Assembly (NCBI RefSeq): GCF_029760915.1
Contig: NZ_CP121685.1
Location: 2,877,001-2,941,000, forward strand
Length of the DNA stretch: 64,000 nt
Source: Olleya sp. YS
GTDB taxonomy: Bacteria; Bacteroidota; Bacteroidia; Flavobacteriales; Flavobacteriaceae
Direction of reading: 5' to 3'
The translations under genes and the position numbers were made by a program. This document shows, in pieces, positions 13,101 to 20,168 of this stretch. Each line of letters starts with the position of its first letter. Within the stretch, counting starts at the first letter, position 1. A model generated the notes under the pieces. That model saw nothing but the letters and a program-made list of their open reading frames with translations, did not search any database and had not been told where the DNA came from.

Positions 13101-13854
13101 TTAACCATAATTTAAAAGCAGAACCACTACCTATACGTAGTATAACTGTTTCATCTTTATCGGCAGTTAAAAAGGTTTGCGCATAATTAACACCTCTTCC
13201 GTATTCTTCGTGATTAGTGAAAAATTGGTAAGCTTCATCATTATTTTTAGCAGTATACCAATTTACAAATCCATTGCTTTCTGCATCAAATGGCTGACTA
13301 CTTACAGCATTAGTTTCTGGACCGTAAACACGATCTAATCCACTTTTATTTAAGTTTTCAAACACACCACAATATTGCCAATTTTTAATAGACTGTATAT
13401 CATCCATTTTAGCGTTACAGGTTTTCCAGTTACCATTATCTCTAGCCAATACGGACTCTAAATAAATAATAGCATCTTTAATAGTACTATGAGTAGGATT
13501 TGCATCTGCTACTTCTCGTATAGCTGCAATATTTTTATTATTAAAACCAGTATCTAAATAGGTGTTAAACAGGTAATTTTCATTCCAAAGTGCATATAAA
13601 TAGTATTGGTAATTGTCTTGTTTTAAAAACGCTGGCAAAAATTTATCGTTGGTATTAAAACGTCCATTTTCTACTCGCATCAGCTCGTTGCTAACGAGGT
13701 TTTCAATAGTGTTTGTAGGTTTAATTTTTTTTAATGTTTTTTCTGCTGAAGCTCTATCATTAGCCAATAATTGTTCCCAAAATTGGCTATAATTATCTTG
13801 GGCTATAGCCGAATAAAAGCAAAGCGAAATACAGATTAGAAATAGTTTTTTCAT
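10108..13854 (-). CDS. Secreted DUF3857 / transglutaminase-like TPR protein
   Basis: Very large (1248 aa) exported protein with an N-terminal signal peptide. The first half is helical with TPR-like repeats (about residues 330-650). A DUF3857 beta domain follows (about 660-880), then a transglutaminase-like core (about 900-1010) with the catalytic Cys in LGDCKDFSTL, and a C-terminal beta-rich DUF-type domain. In this family the exact substrate is not established; the transglutaminase fold suggests peptide or amide chemistry in the periplasm. It is 23 bases downstream of the DegT gene on the same strand. Confidence 0.85.
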   Translation of the reverse strand: MKKLFLICISLCFYSAIAQDNYSQFWEQLLANDRASAEKTLKKIKPTNTIENLVSNELMRVENGRFNTNDKFLPAFLKQDNYQYYLYALWNENYLFNTYLDTGFNNKNIAAIREVADANPTHSTIKDAIIYLESVLARDNGNWKTCNAKMDDIQSIKNWQYCGVFENLNKSGLDRVYGPETNAVSSQPFDAESNGFVNWYTAKNNDEAYQFFTNHEEYGRGVNYAQTFLTADKDETVILRIGSGSAFKLWLNDVLILENNQDVITELNAYQVKVTIPKGNNRLLIKTAESDYGSYFIVSAMNPDGTHNNSLKDSATYTAYNTSTADQLNAEPVVNDFEAFFKTKLEQNPNDFFNAYCLTRTYLRNSKYEDAKKVLAPFYAKYPKSSLIRKMMISVYSLEEDYTSIQEINTNMELDDEDYYLPILMKVIVFDELTRMSLSDLEEYLEKLKKAIDLEMMHETADFIYNARKEDKAKVRKNLDNLMKMADGNVKLILRYSGLYASLFEEDDKTIKILEDLANEKFDLSIVRKLVTYYDRRNQKDKVIKILSNEIEYLGNDNYYLRSIINKLHKYQKYKESIKYIDQGLENFPDSFVFQELKGDALLQLNKKKEAIVAYEASLSHNSNDKSLRKKLKDLNNENNVLKDLVIEDAYDLINERRGNITTNNYGFNILHDNSTVELYSEGGGNYRYVFIYEITSDNGVERFKEYDLGLSGNYNINKSEIVKKDKSIVPADKSGSSFVFNGLSVGDVIYLDYEYSFSKTGRFYKTYSDRFMLGSFHPTLSSSIKIITPKDYKLNYKSVNGNTQPKISSKGDSKLYEWTILDNPGLPQGEDYMPSDSDIAEYIHLSTIDNWNEISIWYSDLVRSVMEVNSTVEETFNTLFPNGYKQLSEDDRAKIIYNYIRNNFTYSYVSFRQSGFVPQKPSKTIKTNLGDCKDFSTLFVTLAKKAELEANLVLVLTSDYGYNSLVLPSTDFNHCIAKVKIDGKDQFLELTDKYLPYKSLPTSLRGATGLEIPLDRNDTKTYDLFRLENLSRETAISKNSVTLNLKKDKIGMVIDSEYTGHINSYYSSVFSEPNAEVVKKTIYDDYDNRLDDDFVLNSVSNIERVNDDMLIKYTSDMTLNKKINKIGSTSVLQLPIVSNPYTSSIVSLETREHEIDYMLYENMDVYEVDYTINIEEGQQFTEIPENVSLTFKGHSYSITYTKVKDNQLQVVIKSTPSINRIKASDYAGFKGYVQNVLDAQEAFIGYK

Positions 13855-13877
13855 TAAAGGGGTATTTAAATTAATAA

Positions 13878-15071
13878 TTAAAGCGAACGTTTTATAGCGT
13901 CAACCATAAGTTGAGCGCGTTGTTTGACTTGGTCTTCTGTCCAAGACAATTTGATTAAGCAAGATATATTACGACCAATGTAATAATCTGAATTTGTAAA
14001 AGTTTTAGTTTTAAGGTAGGACAGACCTTCTTTAACTTCTTTTGAGACTGGATAAAGCGATTTTATGTTAGCTAAATGTTCCCATTTTCTAACATAATGC
14101 CAATTGTTGTCGTAATAATGAAAACAGGCATCAACACCTTTTTCTTTGAATAATGCAGCTACTTTTCTAGTCGTCTCCAAATCAGGAAGAAAAAAGTTTA
14201 AAAATGCGTAGCTTTCTTCACCACCTTCTGGTACCCTTCTAAAAGTCACCTCTGGAATAGAAGATAAAGCATCTCTTAATATAGTATAGTGTTTTTTCTG
14301 TAGAGTAATAAAATCTTTTAATCGTCTAACTTGTGCTAATCCTACAGCAGCACTTAATTCAGAAATTCTAAAATTATATCCTAAATAAGGATGTGACTCT
14401 GCACCTCTATCTTGACCTATATGATCGTGTCCATGATCTGTAAACTGGTCGGCTAATACAGCATAATCTGAGTTGTTGGTCACTACTGCTCCACCTTCTC
14501 CACAAGTAATGGTTTTTACAAAATCAAAACTAAAACAGCCTAAATCTCCATAAGTCCCTAAGTATTTTCCTTTATAAGTCCCTCCTATTGCTTGGCAGGC
14601 ATCTTCTACAAGTATTAAATTATTAACAGTACAAATAGCTTTCAAAGCATCTAAATCTGCCATACTTCCACACATATGGACAGGCATAACAGCTTTAGTT
14701 TTGTTTGTGATAGCTTGCTTTACAGCTTCTGGGTTAAGTGTTAGTGTATCATCAATGTCAACTAAAACAGGAATAGCGCCTAGCATCATTACTGCTTCAA
14801 AACTAGCTACAAATGTAAAACAAGGTATAATCACCTCATCACCTGCTCCAACACCAGCTAATGCTAACGCAACAGACACTGCAGCAGTACCATTAGTGAC
14901 TAATTGTGCGTGTTTAACTTCTAAAGTCTGTTGTAATTCTTTTTCTAAAGATTGGGCTTTATAATGTCCATTGCGCATGGCATCAAACCCATAACGCATT
15001 AAAACACCATTGTCTAATACATCTTCTACTTCTTTTCGCTCTAGTTCTCCAAAGCGTTCAAATCCTGGCAT
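13878..15071 (-). CDS. DegT/DnrJ/EryC1/StrS-family aminotransferase
   Basis: PLP enzyme that usually aminates keto-sugars for surface polysaccharides or small molecules. PLP-binding residues are visible: Asp157 in VEDACQA and the Schiff-base Lys186 in FDFVKTITCGEGG. The 397-aa length is typical. No sugar-biosynthesis genes are adjacent, so the substrate cannot be given; it may belong to a scattered pathway. Confidence 0.9.
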   Translation of the reverse strand: MPGFERFGELERKEVEDVLDNGVLMRYGFDAMRNGHYKAQSLEKELQQTLEVKHAQLVTNGTAAVSVALALAGVGAGDEVIIPCFTFVASFEAVMMLGAIPVLVDIDDTLTLNPEAVKQAITNKTKAVMPVHMCGSMADLDALKAICTVNNLILVEDACQAIGGTYKGKYLGTYGDLGCFSFDFVKTITCGEGGAVVTNNSDYAVLADQFTDHGHDHIGQDRGAESHPYLGYNFRISELSAAVGLAQVRRLKDFITLQKKHYTILRDALSSIPEVTFRRVPEGGEESYAFLNFFLPDLETTRKVAALFKEKGVDACFHYYDNNWHYVRKWEHLANIKSLYPVSKEVKEGLSYLKTKTFTNSDYYIGRNISCLIKLSWTEDQVKQRAQLMVDAIKRSL

Positions 15072-15120
15072 TTATTAAAAATTGGTTAAAAATCAAATCT
15101 AATAGAAATAAAGCAATAAA

Positions 15121-15152
15121 AAAAACGTCTAAAAATAATTTTAGACGTTTTT
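15121..15152 (-). terminator. Terminator of the thioredoxin-like gene
   Basis: A 14-bp perfect stem (arms 15121-15134 and 15139-15152, core ACGTCTAAAA) lies just past the stop of the thioredoxin-like gene on the minus strand, with flanking A/T runs. Confidence 0.8.
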
Positions 15153-15173
15153 GATTATCGTGACTAAATACAA

Positions 15174-15641
15174 TTAGTAATTTTCTAAAATTGAATCTAT
15201 AAAGGCAAAATGCCTATCGGTTTCACGCAAAAACGTATAACCAGATAATTCGCCTATAATATTAAGTTTATCGTTTAACGCTACTAAGTTAGGATACCCT
15301 CCAGAAGCATTATATTTACTAACTACTTTTATATTTTTTTCTTTTTGCTCTTTTGTAATAATGTCAGTACGTCTAGGCATATCAATCATCAATAAAACAA
15401 ATTGTTTTGCTTTTTCTTCAAACTCAACTGAATTAAAAAAATCTGTTTTTAACATTTTACATGGTGCACACCAGTCGCTTCCTGTAAAGTAAATAAGAAT
15501 TGGCTTTTTAGAGGTTACTGACTCTGCTTTCGCTTCATTTAAATCTGTTAACCAATTTAGATTTGAGTTAAACTCCTCGTCCTCTTGTGCATTAATAGAA
15601 AATGAAACACACAGAACAAGAAGAAGTAGTAAATTTTTCAT
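15174..15641 (-). CDS. Secreted thioredoxin-family protein
   Basis: A 155-aa protein with a signal peptide (SFSINAQ) and one thioredoxin fold of the DUF255/thioredoxin_7 type, active site CAPC in GSDWCAPCKML. It probably works as a periplasmic thiol oxidoreductase. The usual cis-Pro loop is present as GGYPNLV. Partner proteins are not apparent nearby. Confidence 0.85.
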   Translation of the reverse strand: MKNLLLLLVLCVSFSINAQEDEEFNSNLNWLTDLNEAKAESVTSKKPILIYFTGSDWCAPCKMLKTDFFNSVEFEEKAKQFVLLMIDMPRRTDIITKEQKEKNIKVVSKYNASGGYPNLVALNDKLNIIGELSGYTFLRETDRHFAFIDSILENY

Positions 15642-15712
15642 TTTAAAGGATTTAAAGCTTTACAAAAGTATTATTTTTTTTAAAATAACAATAATCTTGC
15701 CATATTATTGTG

Positions 15713-16342
15713 TTACCACATAATTACGCTTTCTTCTATTGGTTTCCTAACTTTTTTAAGATTTGCCATAAAATCATTTTCAGCGCGATAGCCAATAGGC
15801 ATTACTAATACAGATTTAAGTTTCTTATTTTTTAAATTTAAAACACGGTCATAATCTTCTGGATTAAAACCCTCCATTGGGCATGCATCTATATTTAGCA
15901 AAGCACACGTCGTCAATAAATTACCCATTGTTAAATAAGCCTGCTTAGTTGCCCAATTCTCTTTTTCTAATTGGGTTTTAGATTTAAAATCTTCGATTAA
16001 AAAAGTTTTAAACGGACTTAAAATATCTTCTGGTGTGCCACGAATAGCCTTTACCCTATCAAAATAATCAATGATAAATCTTGAGTTCATTTCTGTTTCG
16101 ATACAAAAAATCAAAAGATGAGACGCTTCTCCTACTTGTTTTTGATTAAATGAGTATGGAATTAATTCTGACTGTAAAGCTTTATCCTTTATAATAAGCA
16201 ATTTAAGTGGTTGCAAACCATAGGATGTCGCTGTTAAGTTAAAAGCTTCAGAAAGAATATTAACGTCTTTATCTGAAATAATCTTATTGGCATCAAAACT
16301 TTTAGTTGCATAGCGCCAATTAAGCTGTTTTATTATATCCAT
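15713..16342 (-). CDS. NAD(P)H-dependent nitroreductase-family oxidoreductase
   Basis: FMN-dependent reductase of the NfsB/NfnB type, 209 aa. Recognisable features are the N-terminal WRYATKSFD, the middle SYGLQPLK, the LLTTCALLNIDACPMEGF region and the C-terminal GYRAENDFMANLKKVR, all typical of this family. It reduces nitro compounds or quinones in vitro; the natural substrate is unknown. It is the last chromosomal gene before the tRNA-Ser integration site. Confidence 0.9.
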   Translation of the reverse strand: MDIIKQLNWRYATKSFDANKIISDKDVNILSEAFNLTATSYGLQPLKLLIIKDKALQSELIPYSFNQKQVGEASHLLIFCIETEMNSRFIIDYFDRVKAIRGTPEDILSPFKTFLIEDFKSKTQLEKENWATKQAYLTMGNLLTTCALLNIDACPMEGFNPEDYDRVLNLKNKKLKSVLVMPIGYRAENDFMANLKKVRKPIEESVIMW

Positions 16343-16471
16343 AGTTTAATTTTGGGTAAAAATAAAACTTAAGTTGTCAATATTAATTATAAGACAAATA
16401 GATTTATATTATAATACTATTAAAGTTTTAAAAAGTTAGTTTCAATTTTTTTAAAAAAATCACATTTTTTA

Positions 16472-16503
16472 TTTGAATAGAACTAAAAACCTATCTATAT
16501 TTG
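16472..16503 (+). promoter_or_regulatory. Promoter of tRNA-Ser
   Basis: A -33 TTTG at 16472-16475 and a -7 TATATTTG at 16496-16503 are separated by 20 bases, matching the Bacteroidota housekeeping promoter. The tRNA begins 36 bases downstream of the -7 box. Confidence 0.7.
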
Positions 16504-16539
16504 CACTCGCATTTGGAGAATATCCAATGAGGCACTCAA

Positions 16540-16627
16540 GGAGAAATGGCAGAGTGGTCGAATGCGGCAGTCTTGAAAACTGTTGAGGGTCACACCTCCG
16601 GGGGTTCGAATCCCTCTTTCTCCGCCA
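16540..16627 (+). tRNA. tRNA-Ser(UGA)
   Basis: An 88-nt class II tRNA with a long variable arm. The acceptor stem GGAGAAA pairs with TTTCTCC, the anticodon loop is CTTGAAA with anticodon TGA, the T loop is GGTTCGAATCC, and CCA is encoded at 16625-16627. The 3' half (16603-16625) is the integration target of the two adjoining mobile elements and remains intact, so the gene should be functional. Confidence 0.97.
16603..16625 (+). other. attL: integration site in the tRNA-Ser 3' end
   Basis: This stretch contains the 13-bp core CCTCTTTCTCCGC (16613-16625), repeated exactly at 39140-39152 and 47272-47284; all three copies are also preceded by GGTTC ten bases upstream. It marks the left end of the tandem elements. 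Confidence 0.88.
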
Positions 16628-16647
16628 AGATTTATTCAAAATCGAGC

Positions 16648-16682
16648 AAAGTCCTGTAAACACTATGTTTACGGGACTTTTT
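16648..16682 (+). terminator. Element-borne hairpin terminator after tRNA-Ser
   Basis: Arms GTCCTGTAAAC (16651-16661) and GTTTACGGGAC (16667-16677), one G-T wobble, are flanked by AAA and TTTTT. It sits 21 bases after the tRNA, inside element 1, and likely replaces the tRNA terminator displaced by integration. Confidence 0.75.
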
Positions 16683-16726
16683 AGTTTCTACAAAACAGCA
16701 GAAAGTGTATTAAAAACCATTCTGTT

Positions 16727-16770
16727 GGTGACCTTTTGGGTGACCTTTTTAAAACCTTTTTTAGGTCACC
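16727..16770. repeat. Arm-type repeats, left end of element 1
   Basis: GGTGACCT at 16727-16734 and 16739-16746 (12-bp period) plus the inverted copy AGGTCACC at 16763-16770; another inverted copy at 16854-16861 abuts the integrase start. The same direct pair with the same 12-bp period recurs at the right end (39061-39080). Probable integrase arm-binding sites and possible autoregulation of int. Confidence 0.7.
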
Positions 16771-16864
16771 TATTTGTTAATAACTACTTACAAATCAATT
16801 AGTTAAACACAAAATAAGACCTAATTATTTCGTAAATTAATGTATAATTTTAAAGGTCACCAGA

Positions 16865-18115
16865 ATGAACAAAACATTTGGATTATTATTCTACTTGAAG
16901 AAAAGTAAGGTAGATGCACAGGGCAAATGCCCTATTTATCTTCGTATTACCATAGATGGTAAACGTACAGAAATCAGTACAAAACGCAGTATTGAAGTTA
17001 ATAAATGGAACAGTCAAGGCAATAAAGCAATTGGAAGAACTGAAGACATAAGAGAGCTTAACGCTTATTTAGATTCCCTTACTACAAAAGTATATCAAAG
17101 TCAAAGAGACCTAATTCAAGACAATAAAGAGGTCACTACAGAAACCCTAAAGAATAAGTTTTTAGGTATTGAAGAAAAAGAGCGTACACTCATAACCATT
17201 TTTGAAAACCATAATACACAAGTAAAAAAGTTAGTTGGTAGAGAATTTTCAGCAGGTACTTTAGAGCGCTACAAAACCGTATGCAAGCATCTTAAAGAAT
17301 TTATGCAGCATCAGTATAAAGTAAGCGATATAAGTATTAAGCGAGTAAACCACCAATTTATAACAGACTTTGAGTTTTACTTAAAAACCGTTAGAAACTG
17401 CGGACACAACAGCACCATTAAATACATAAAGAATTTCAAAAAAATAGTGCGTATTGCTCTGGCTAATGGTTGGATAGCAAAAGACCCATTTTTAAATTAC
17501 AAAGTACGTTTAAAAGAAGTCGAGCGTCAATTCCTTTCAGAAGAAGAAATACAAACAATGCTCGAAAAAGAATTACACACCAATCGATTAGAGCAAGTAA
17601 GAGACATTTTCATTTTCTGTTGCTTTACTGGTTTAGCCTATAGCGACGTTAAGAAGCTCTCAAAAGATAATTTGGTATTTGGTATTGATGGCGATAAATG
17701 GATTAAAACAAAACGTACTAAAACCGATACACGCAGTAATATTCCACTTCTTCCAACAGCTTTAGAGATTATAAAGAAATACGAGAACCATCCAGAGGCA
17801 GTAACAAAAGGTGTTTTACTTCCTGTTTTAAGCAATCAAAAGTCCAATGCCTATTTAAAAGAGATAGCAGACTTGTGTGGTATTCATAAAAACTTAACCA
17901 CCCATTTAGCTCGACACACCTTTGCAACTACGGTAACATTATCTAATGGTGTTCCAATGGAATCAGTAAGTAAAATGTTAGGTCATAAATCACTAAAAAC
18001 GACACAACATTATGCTAAAATATTGGATAGAAAAGTAAGCGATGATATGGCAATTTTAAAACAAAAATTTGCTAACAAAACTAATACTGACGCTTCAAAA
18101 AGGATTGCAAACTAA
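16865..18115 (+). CDS. int: Tyrosine-type site-specific integrase, element 1
   Basis: Recombinase that would insert and excise element 1 at tRNA-Ser. The 416-aa protein has an N-terminal Arm-DNA-binding domain (FYLKKSKVDAQGKCPIYLRI), a core-binding SAM-like domain (about residues 110-210), and a catalytic domain with HLARHTFAT, LGHKSLKTTQHY and nucleophile Tyr383. This is the common Bacteroidota integrase type. An arm-like repeat ends 3 bases before its ATG, which suggests that Int can limit its own expression. Confidence 0.93.
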   Translation: MNKTFGLLFYLKKSKVDAQGKCPIYLRITIDGKRTEISTKRSIEVNKWNSQGNKAIGRTEDIRELNAYLDSLTTKVYQSQRDLIQDNKEVTTETLKNKFLGIEEKERTLITIFENHNTQVKKLVGREFSAGTLERYKTVCKHLKEFMQHQYKVSDISIKRVNHQFITDFEFYLKTVRNCGHNSTIKYIKNFKKIVRIALANGWIAKDPFLNYKVRLKEVERQFLSEEEIQTMLEKELHTNRLEQVRDIFIFCCFTGLAYSDVKKLSKDNLVFGIDGDKWIKTKRTKTDTRSNIPLLPTALEIIKKYENHPEAVTKGVLLPVLSNQKSNAYLKEIADLCGIHKNLTTHLARHTFATTVTLSNGVPMESVSKMLGHKSLKTTQHYAKILDRKVSDDMAILKQKFANKTNTDASKRIAN

Positions 18116-18160
18116 CACTTATACACAATAGCGTTAAGCAAATTTCTTAAAAAACACTCT

Positions 18161-18190
18161 AAACCCTTGAATTTACAAGGGTTTTACTGT
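18161..18190 (+). terminator. Terminator after int
   Basis: Arms AAACCCTTG (18161-18169) and CAAGGGTTT (18176-18184) with a short loop; a T-rich stretch follows. It separates int from the HTH-polymerase transcription unit. Confidence 0.7.
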
Positions 18191-18277
18191 TTTTTATTGC
18201 CATAAATTAGTTAATAACTGTTAATAAGTTTGTTTTATGTAAAGCTCAAAATATCGTAAATTAACACAATATAAATC

Positions 18278-18291
18278 AGGTGTTTACACCT
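18278..18291. promoter_or_regulatory. 14-bp palindrome upstream of the HTH gene
   Basis: AGGTGTTTACACCT is a 14-bp inverted repeat (6-bp arms) 21 bases before the HTH start codon. It is a candidate operator for the HTH protein; its half AGGTGT resembles the arm repeats of element 2. Confidence 0.4.
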
Positions 18292-18312
18292 TTTAATACA
18301 TTTTAATATAGA

Positions 18313-18576
18313 ATGACATTTGAAGTAATTACAAAGGATGATTTAAAGACTCTAAAACAAGAAATCATCACAGAACTTAAGACAATTTTAGGAAGCCAAA
18401 CAGAGCAAAAAAAGTGGTTAAAATCAGCAGACGTTAGAGAGATGCTTAACATCTCACCAGGTACACTGCAAAACTTACGTGTGAATGGTACTCTACCCTA
18501 CACAAAAATGGGTAAAACAATGTACTATGAGTATGACGATGTAATTAAAATTTTAACCCAAAACAAGAGTGCTTAA
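18313..18576 (+). CDS. HTH_17 / excisionase-like DNA-binding protein
   Basis: An 87-aa protein with an N-terminal amphipathic helix and a MerR-like winged helix (about residues 35-85, WLKSADVREMLNISPGTLQ then LPYTKMGKTMYY). Such proteins in Bacteroidota elements act as excisionases or regulators. Its TAA overlaps the next ATG by one base (TAATG), so it is translationally coupled to the polymerase-like gene. Confidence 0.85.
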   Translation: MTFEVITKDDLKTLKQEIITELKTILGSQTEQKKWLKSADVREMLNISPGTLQNLRVNGTLPYTKMGKTMYYEYDDVIKILTQNKSA

Positions 18577-20105
18577 TGAGATTATACATACCAGAGAATT
18601 TAGACATAGACCAAATTGTCTATGATTACCCACCTAATTTTAAGAAATACAAACACAAAAGAGATAAACTATTATATGTCATTCACTTAATAAATGCGCT
18701 TACACTCTACAACAAAGATTTAATGTATGATGACTTTGTATCTATAAGTGCAAAAATCTTACAGGACAAAATATCTAATTACAAAGAGTACTTAAATTAC
18801 CTAATCAACGTTGCAAAAATTATAGAGACGGATAATCAATACTTTGTTGGCTCAAAATCAAAAGGGTTTAGACTTACTGAAAAATACAGATGCGAAGTAG
18901 CTATTCATTCTATTAGCGACCAAACATTTCACAGGAAGCTAAAAGTTGAGCGTAACAATAGAGTGGTTTCAGTAAAACACCTAAACTATCTAACAAAATG
19001 GTTTGATGAAAAATTAGAAATTGATATTGATTACGTCAACAAGTTTTTAGCAGAAGAATATGCATTAAAGAAAGACAACAAATCTTTGTGGCAATCCAAA
19101 AAGGTTAATAATTATGGGAAAGTCCAAGTCAAATATAAAAGACCGATTGACCAATTAAACCACGCAAAAATTAGTGCGGAAAAAATAAGTCGTCAAGATT
19201 ATTATTTGTTACACGATGATAATGTGTATCGCTTTCATTCCAACCTTACTAATATGAGGAGCGTTATCAGAAATGCAGTAACGTATGATGGTCAAAAATT
19301 AATTTCGATTGATATTAAAAATAGTCAACCTTATTTAAGCACCATATTGTTGAGTCGTTCGTTCTGGATTGAGCAAAAAAATGAGCCAAATGCACAAAAA
19401 GAGTTGTCAATCACGTTTGACGAGCCCAAAAATCGACCTTTTTATTCTTTTAATAGTATAAATGATAATATTTATAAGGTTAATGGTAATATTAATGATA
19501 GAATGAATATATCACATATCAAAGTACACGATACTGATTCTTACATTATGTTAGGAGATATTGATAAAACCCTTATGAATAGTGAGTTTAGTCAGTATAT
19601 AAATCTTGTGGTGAGTGGAACACTTTATGAGTTTTTAGAAGAACGCTTTTCAATCCTTTTAGGTGAAACCTTTGCTAACCGCAAAGAGGTTAAAACAGCA
19701 GTATTCCAAGTGCTATTTACAGATAATAGGTTTTTGGGGCAAGAGGATGCAAAACCAAAGAAGATGTTTAAGGAGATGTTCCCAAACGTATATGATGTGT
19801 TTAGACAGATTAAGAGTAAAGACAAATCACTACTTCCAAGATTGTTGCAGAGTATTGAGAGCTACTTAATGATAGATGTTATAGCAAAGCGTATATCAGC
19901 AGAATATCCAGATGCACCAATATATACAATACACGATAGTATTTCTACAACAGAAGAATACATAGACGTGGTTGAGGCTATAATGAAAGAGGAGTTATCT
20001 AAAGCCATAGGTCACGCACCTAAATTAGCTCGTGAGGAATGGTGTAAGAGCAATATGGTAAAGTATCTCGAAACCTTAAAGGAGAAAGCAAAGGTTGTGG
20101 CATAA
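18576..20105 (+). CDS. Putative PolA-fold nucleic-acid polymerase of the element (unannotated family)
   Basis: A 509-aa protein without an obvious family name, but the C-terminal 300 residues show the order of motifs of family A polymerases. Arg219 in VYRFHSNLTNM sits where Pol I has its GRLSS-PNLQN loop. Motif A follows as ISIDIKNSQPYL with Asp246. Motif B is R369-x3-K373-x3-F377-x3-F381, the O-helix spacing. Motif C is IHDS with His453-Asp454, as in T7 RNA polymerase. The first 210 residues show no exonuclease motifs. It may copy or prime the excised element. Catalysis (DNA or RNA) is inferred, not shown. Coupled to the HTH gene. Confidence 0.62.
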   Translation: MRLYIPENLDIDQIVYDYPPNFKKYKHKRDKLLYVIHLINALTLYNKDLMYDDFVSISAKILQDKISNYKEYLNYLINVAKIIETDNQYFVGSKSKGFRLTEKYRCEVAIHSISDQTFHRKLKVERNNRVVSVKHLNYLTKWFDEKLEIDIDYVNKFLAEEYALKKDNKSLWQSKKVNNYGKVQVKYKRPIDQLNHAKISAEKISRQDYYLLHDDNVYRFHSNLTNMRSVIRNAVTYDGQKLISIDIKNSQPYLSTILLSRSFWIEQKNEPNAQKELSITFDEPKNRPFYSFNSINDNIYKVNGNINDRMNISHIKVHDTDSYIMLGDIDKTLMNSEFSQYINLVVSGTLYEFLEERFSILLGETFANRKEVKTAVFQVLFTDNRFLGQEDAKPKKMFKEMFPNVYDVFRQIKSKDKSLLPRLLQSIESYLMIDVIAKRISAEYPDAPIYTIHDSISTTEEYIDVVEAIMKEELSKAIGHAPKLAREEWCKSNMVKYLETLKEKAKVVA

Positions 20106-20125
20106 ATAATCCAAGATAATCCAAG
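20106..20125 (+). repeat. Two tandem decamers
   Basis: ATAATCCAAG occurs twice back to back directly after the polymerase-like stop codon. Only two copies are present, so an iteron role is possible but unsupported. Confidence 0.35.
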
Positions 20126-20168
20126 ACAGCTAAAGTAGGTTGTATTAAGTTCGTACATTAAAAAACAG

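Noticed and set aside
16469-16663. 64-aa reading frame on the minus strand across tRNA-Ser
   Set aside because: It is antisense to the tRNA and contains RKRDSNPRR, the well-known false protein produced by tRNA-Ser genes.
19663-19869. 68-aa frame inside the polymerase-like gene
   Set aside because: Alternate frame of a gene with clear motifs; no ribosome site or family.
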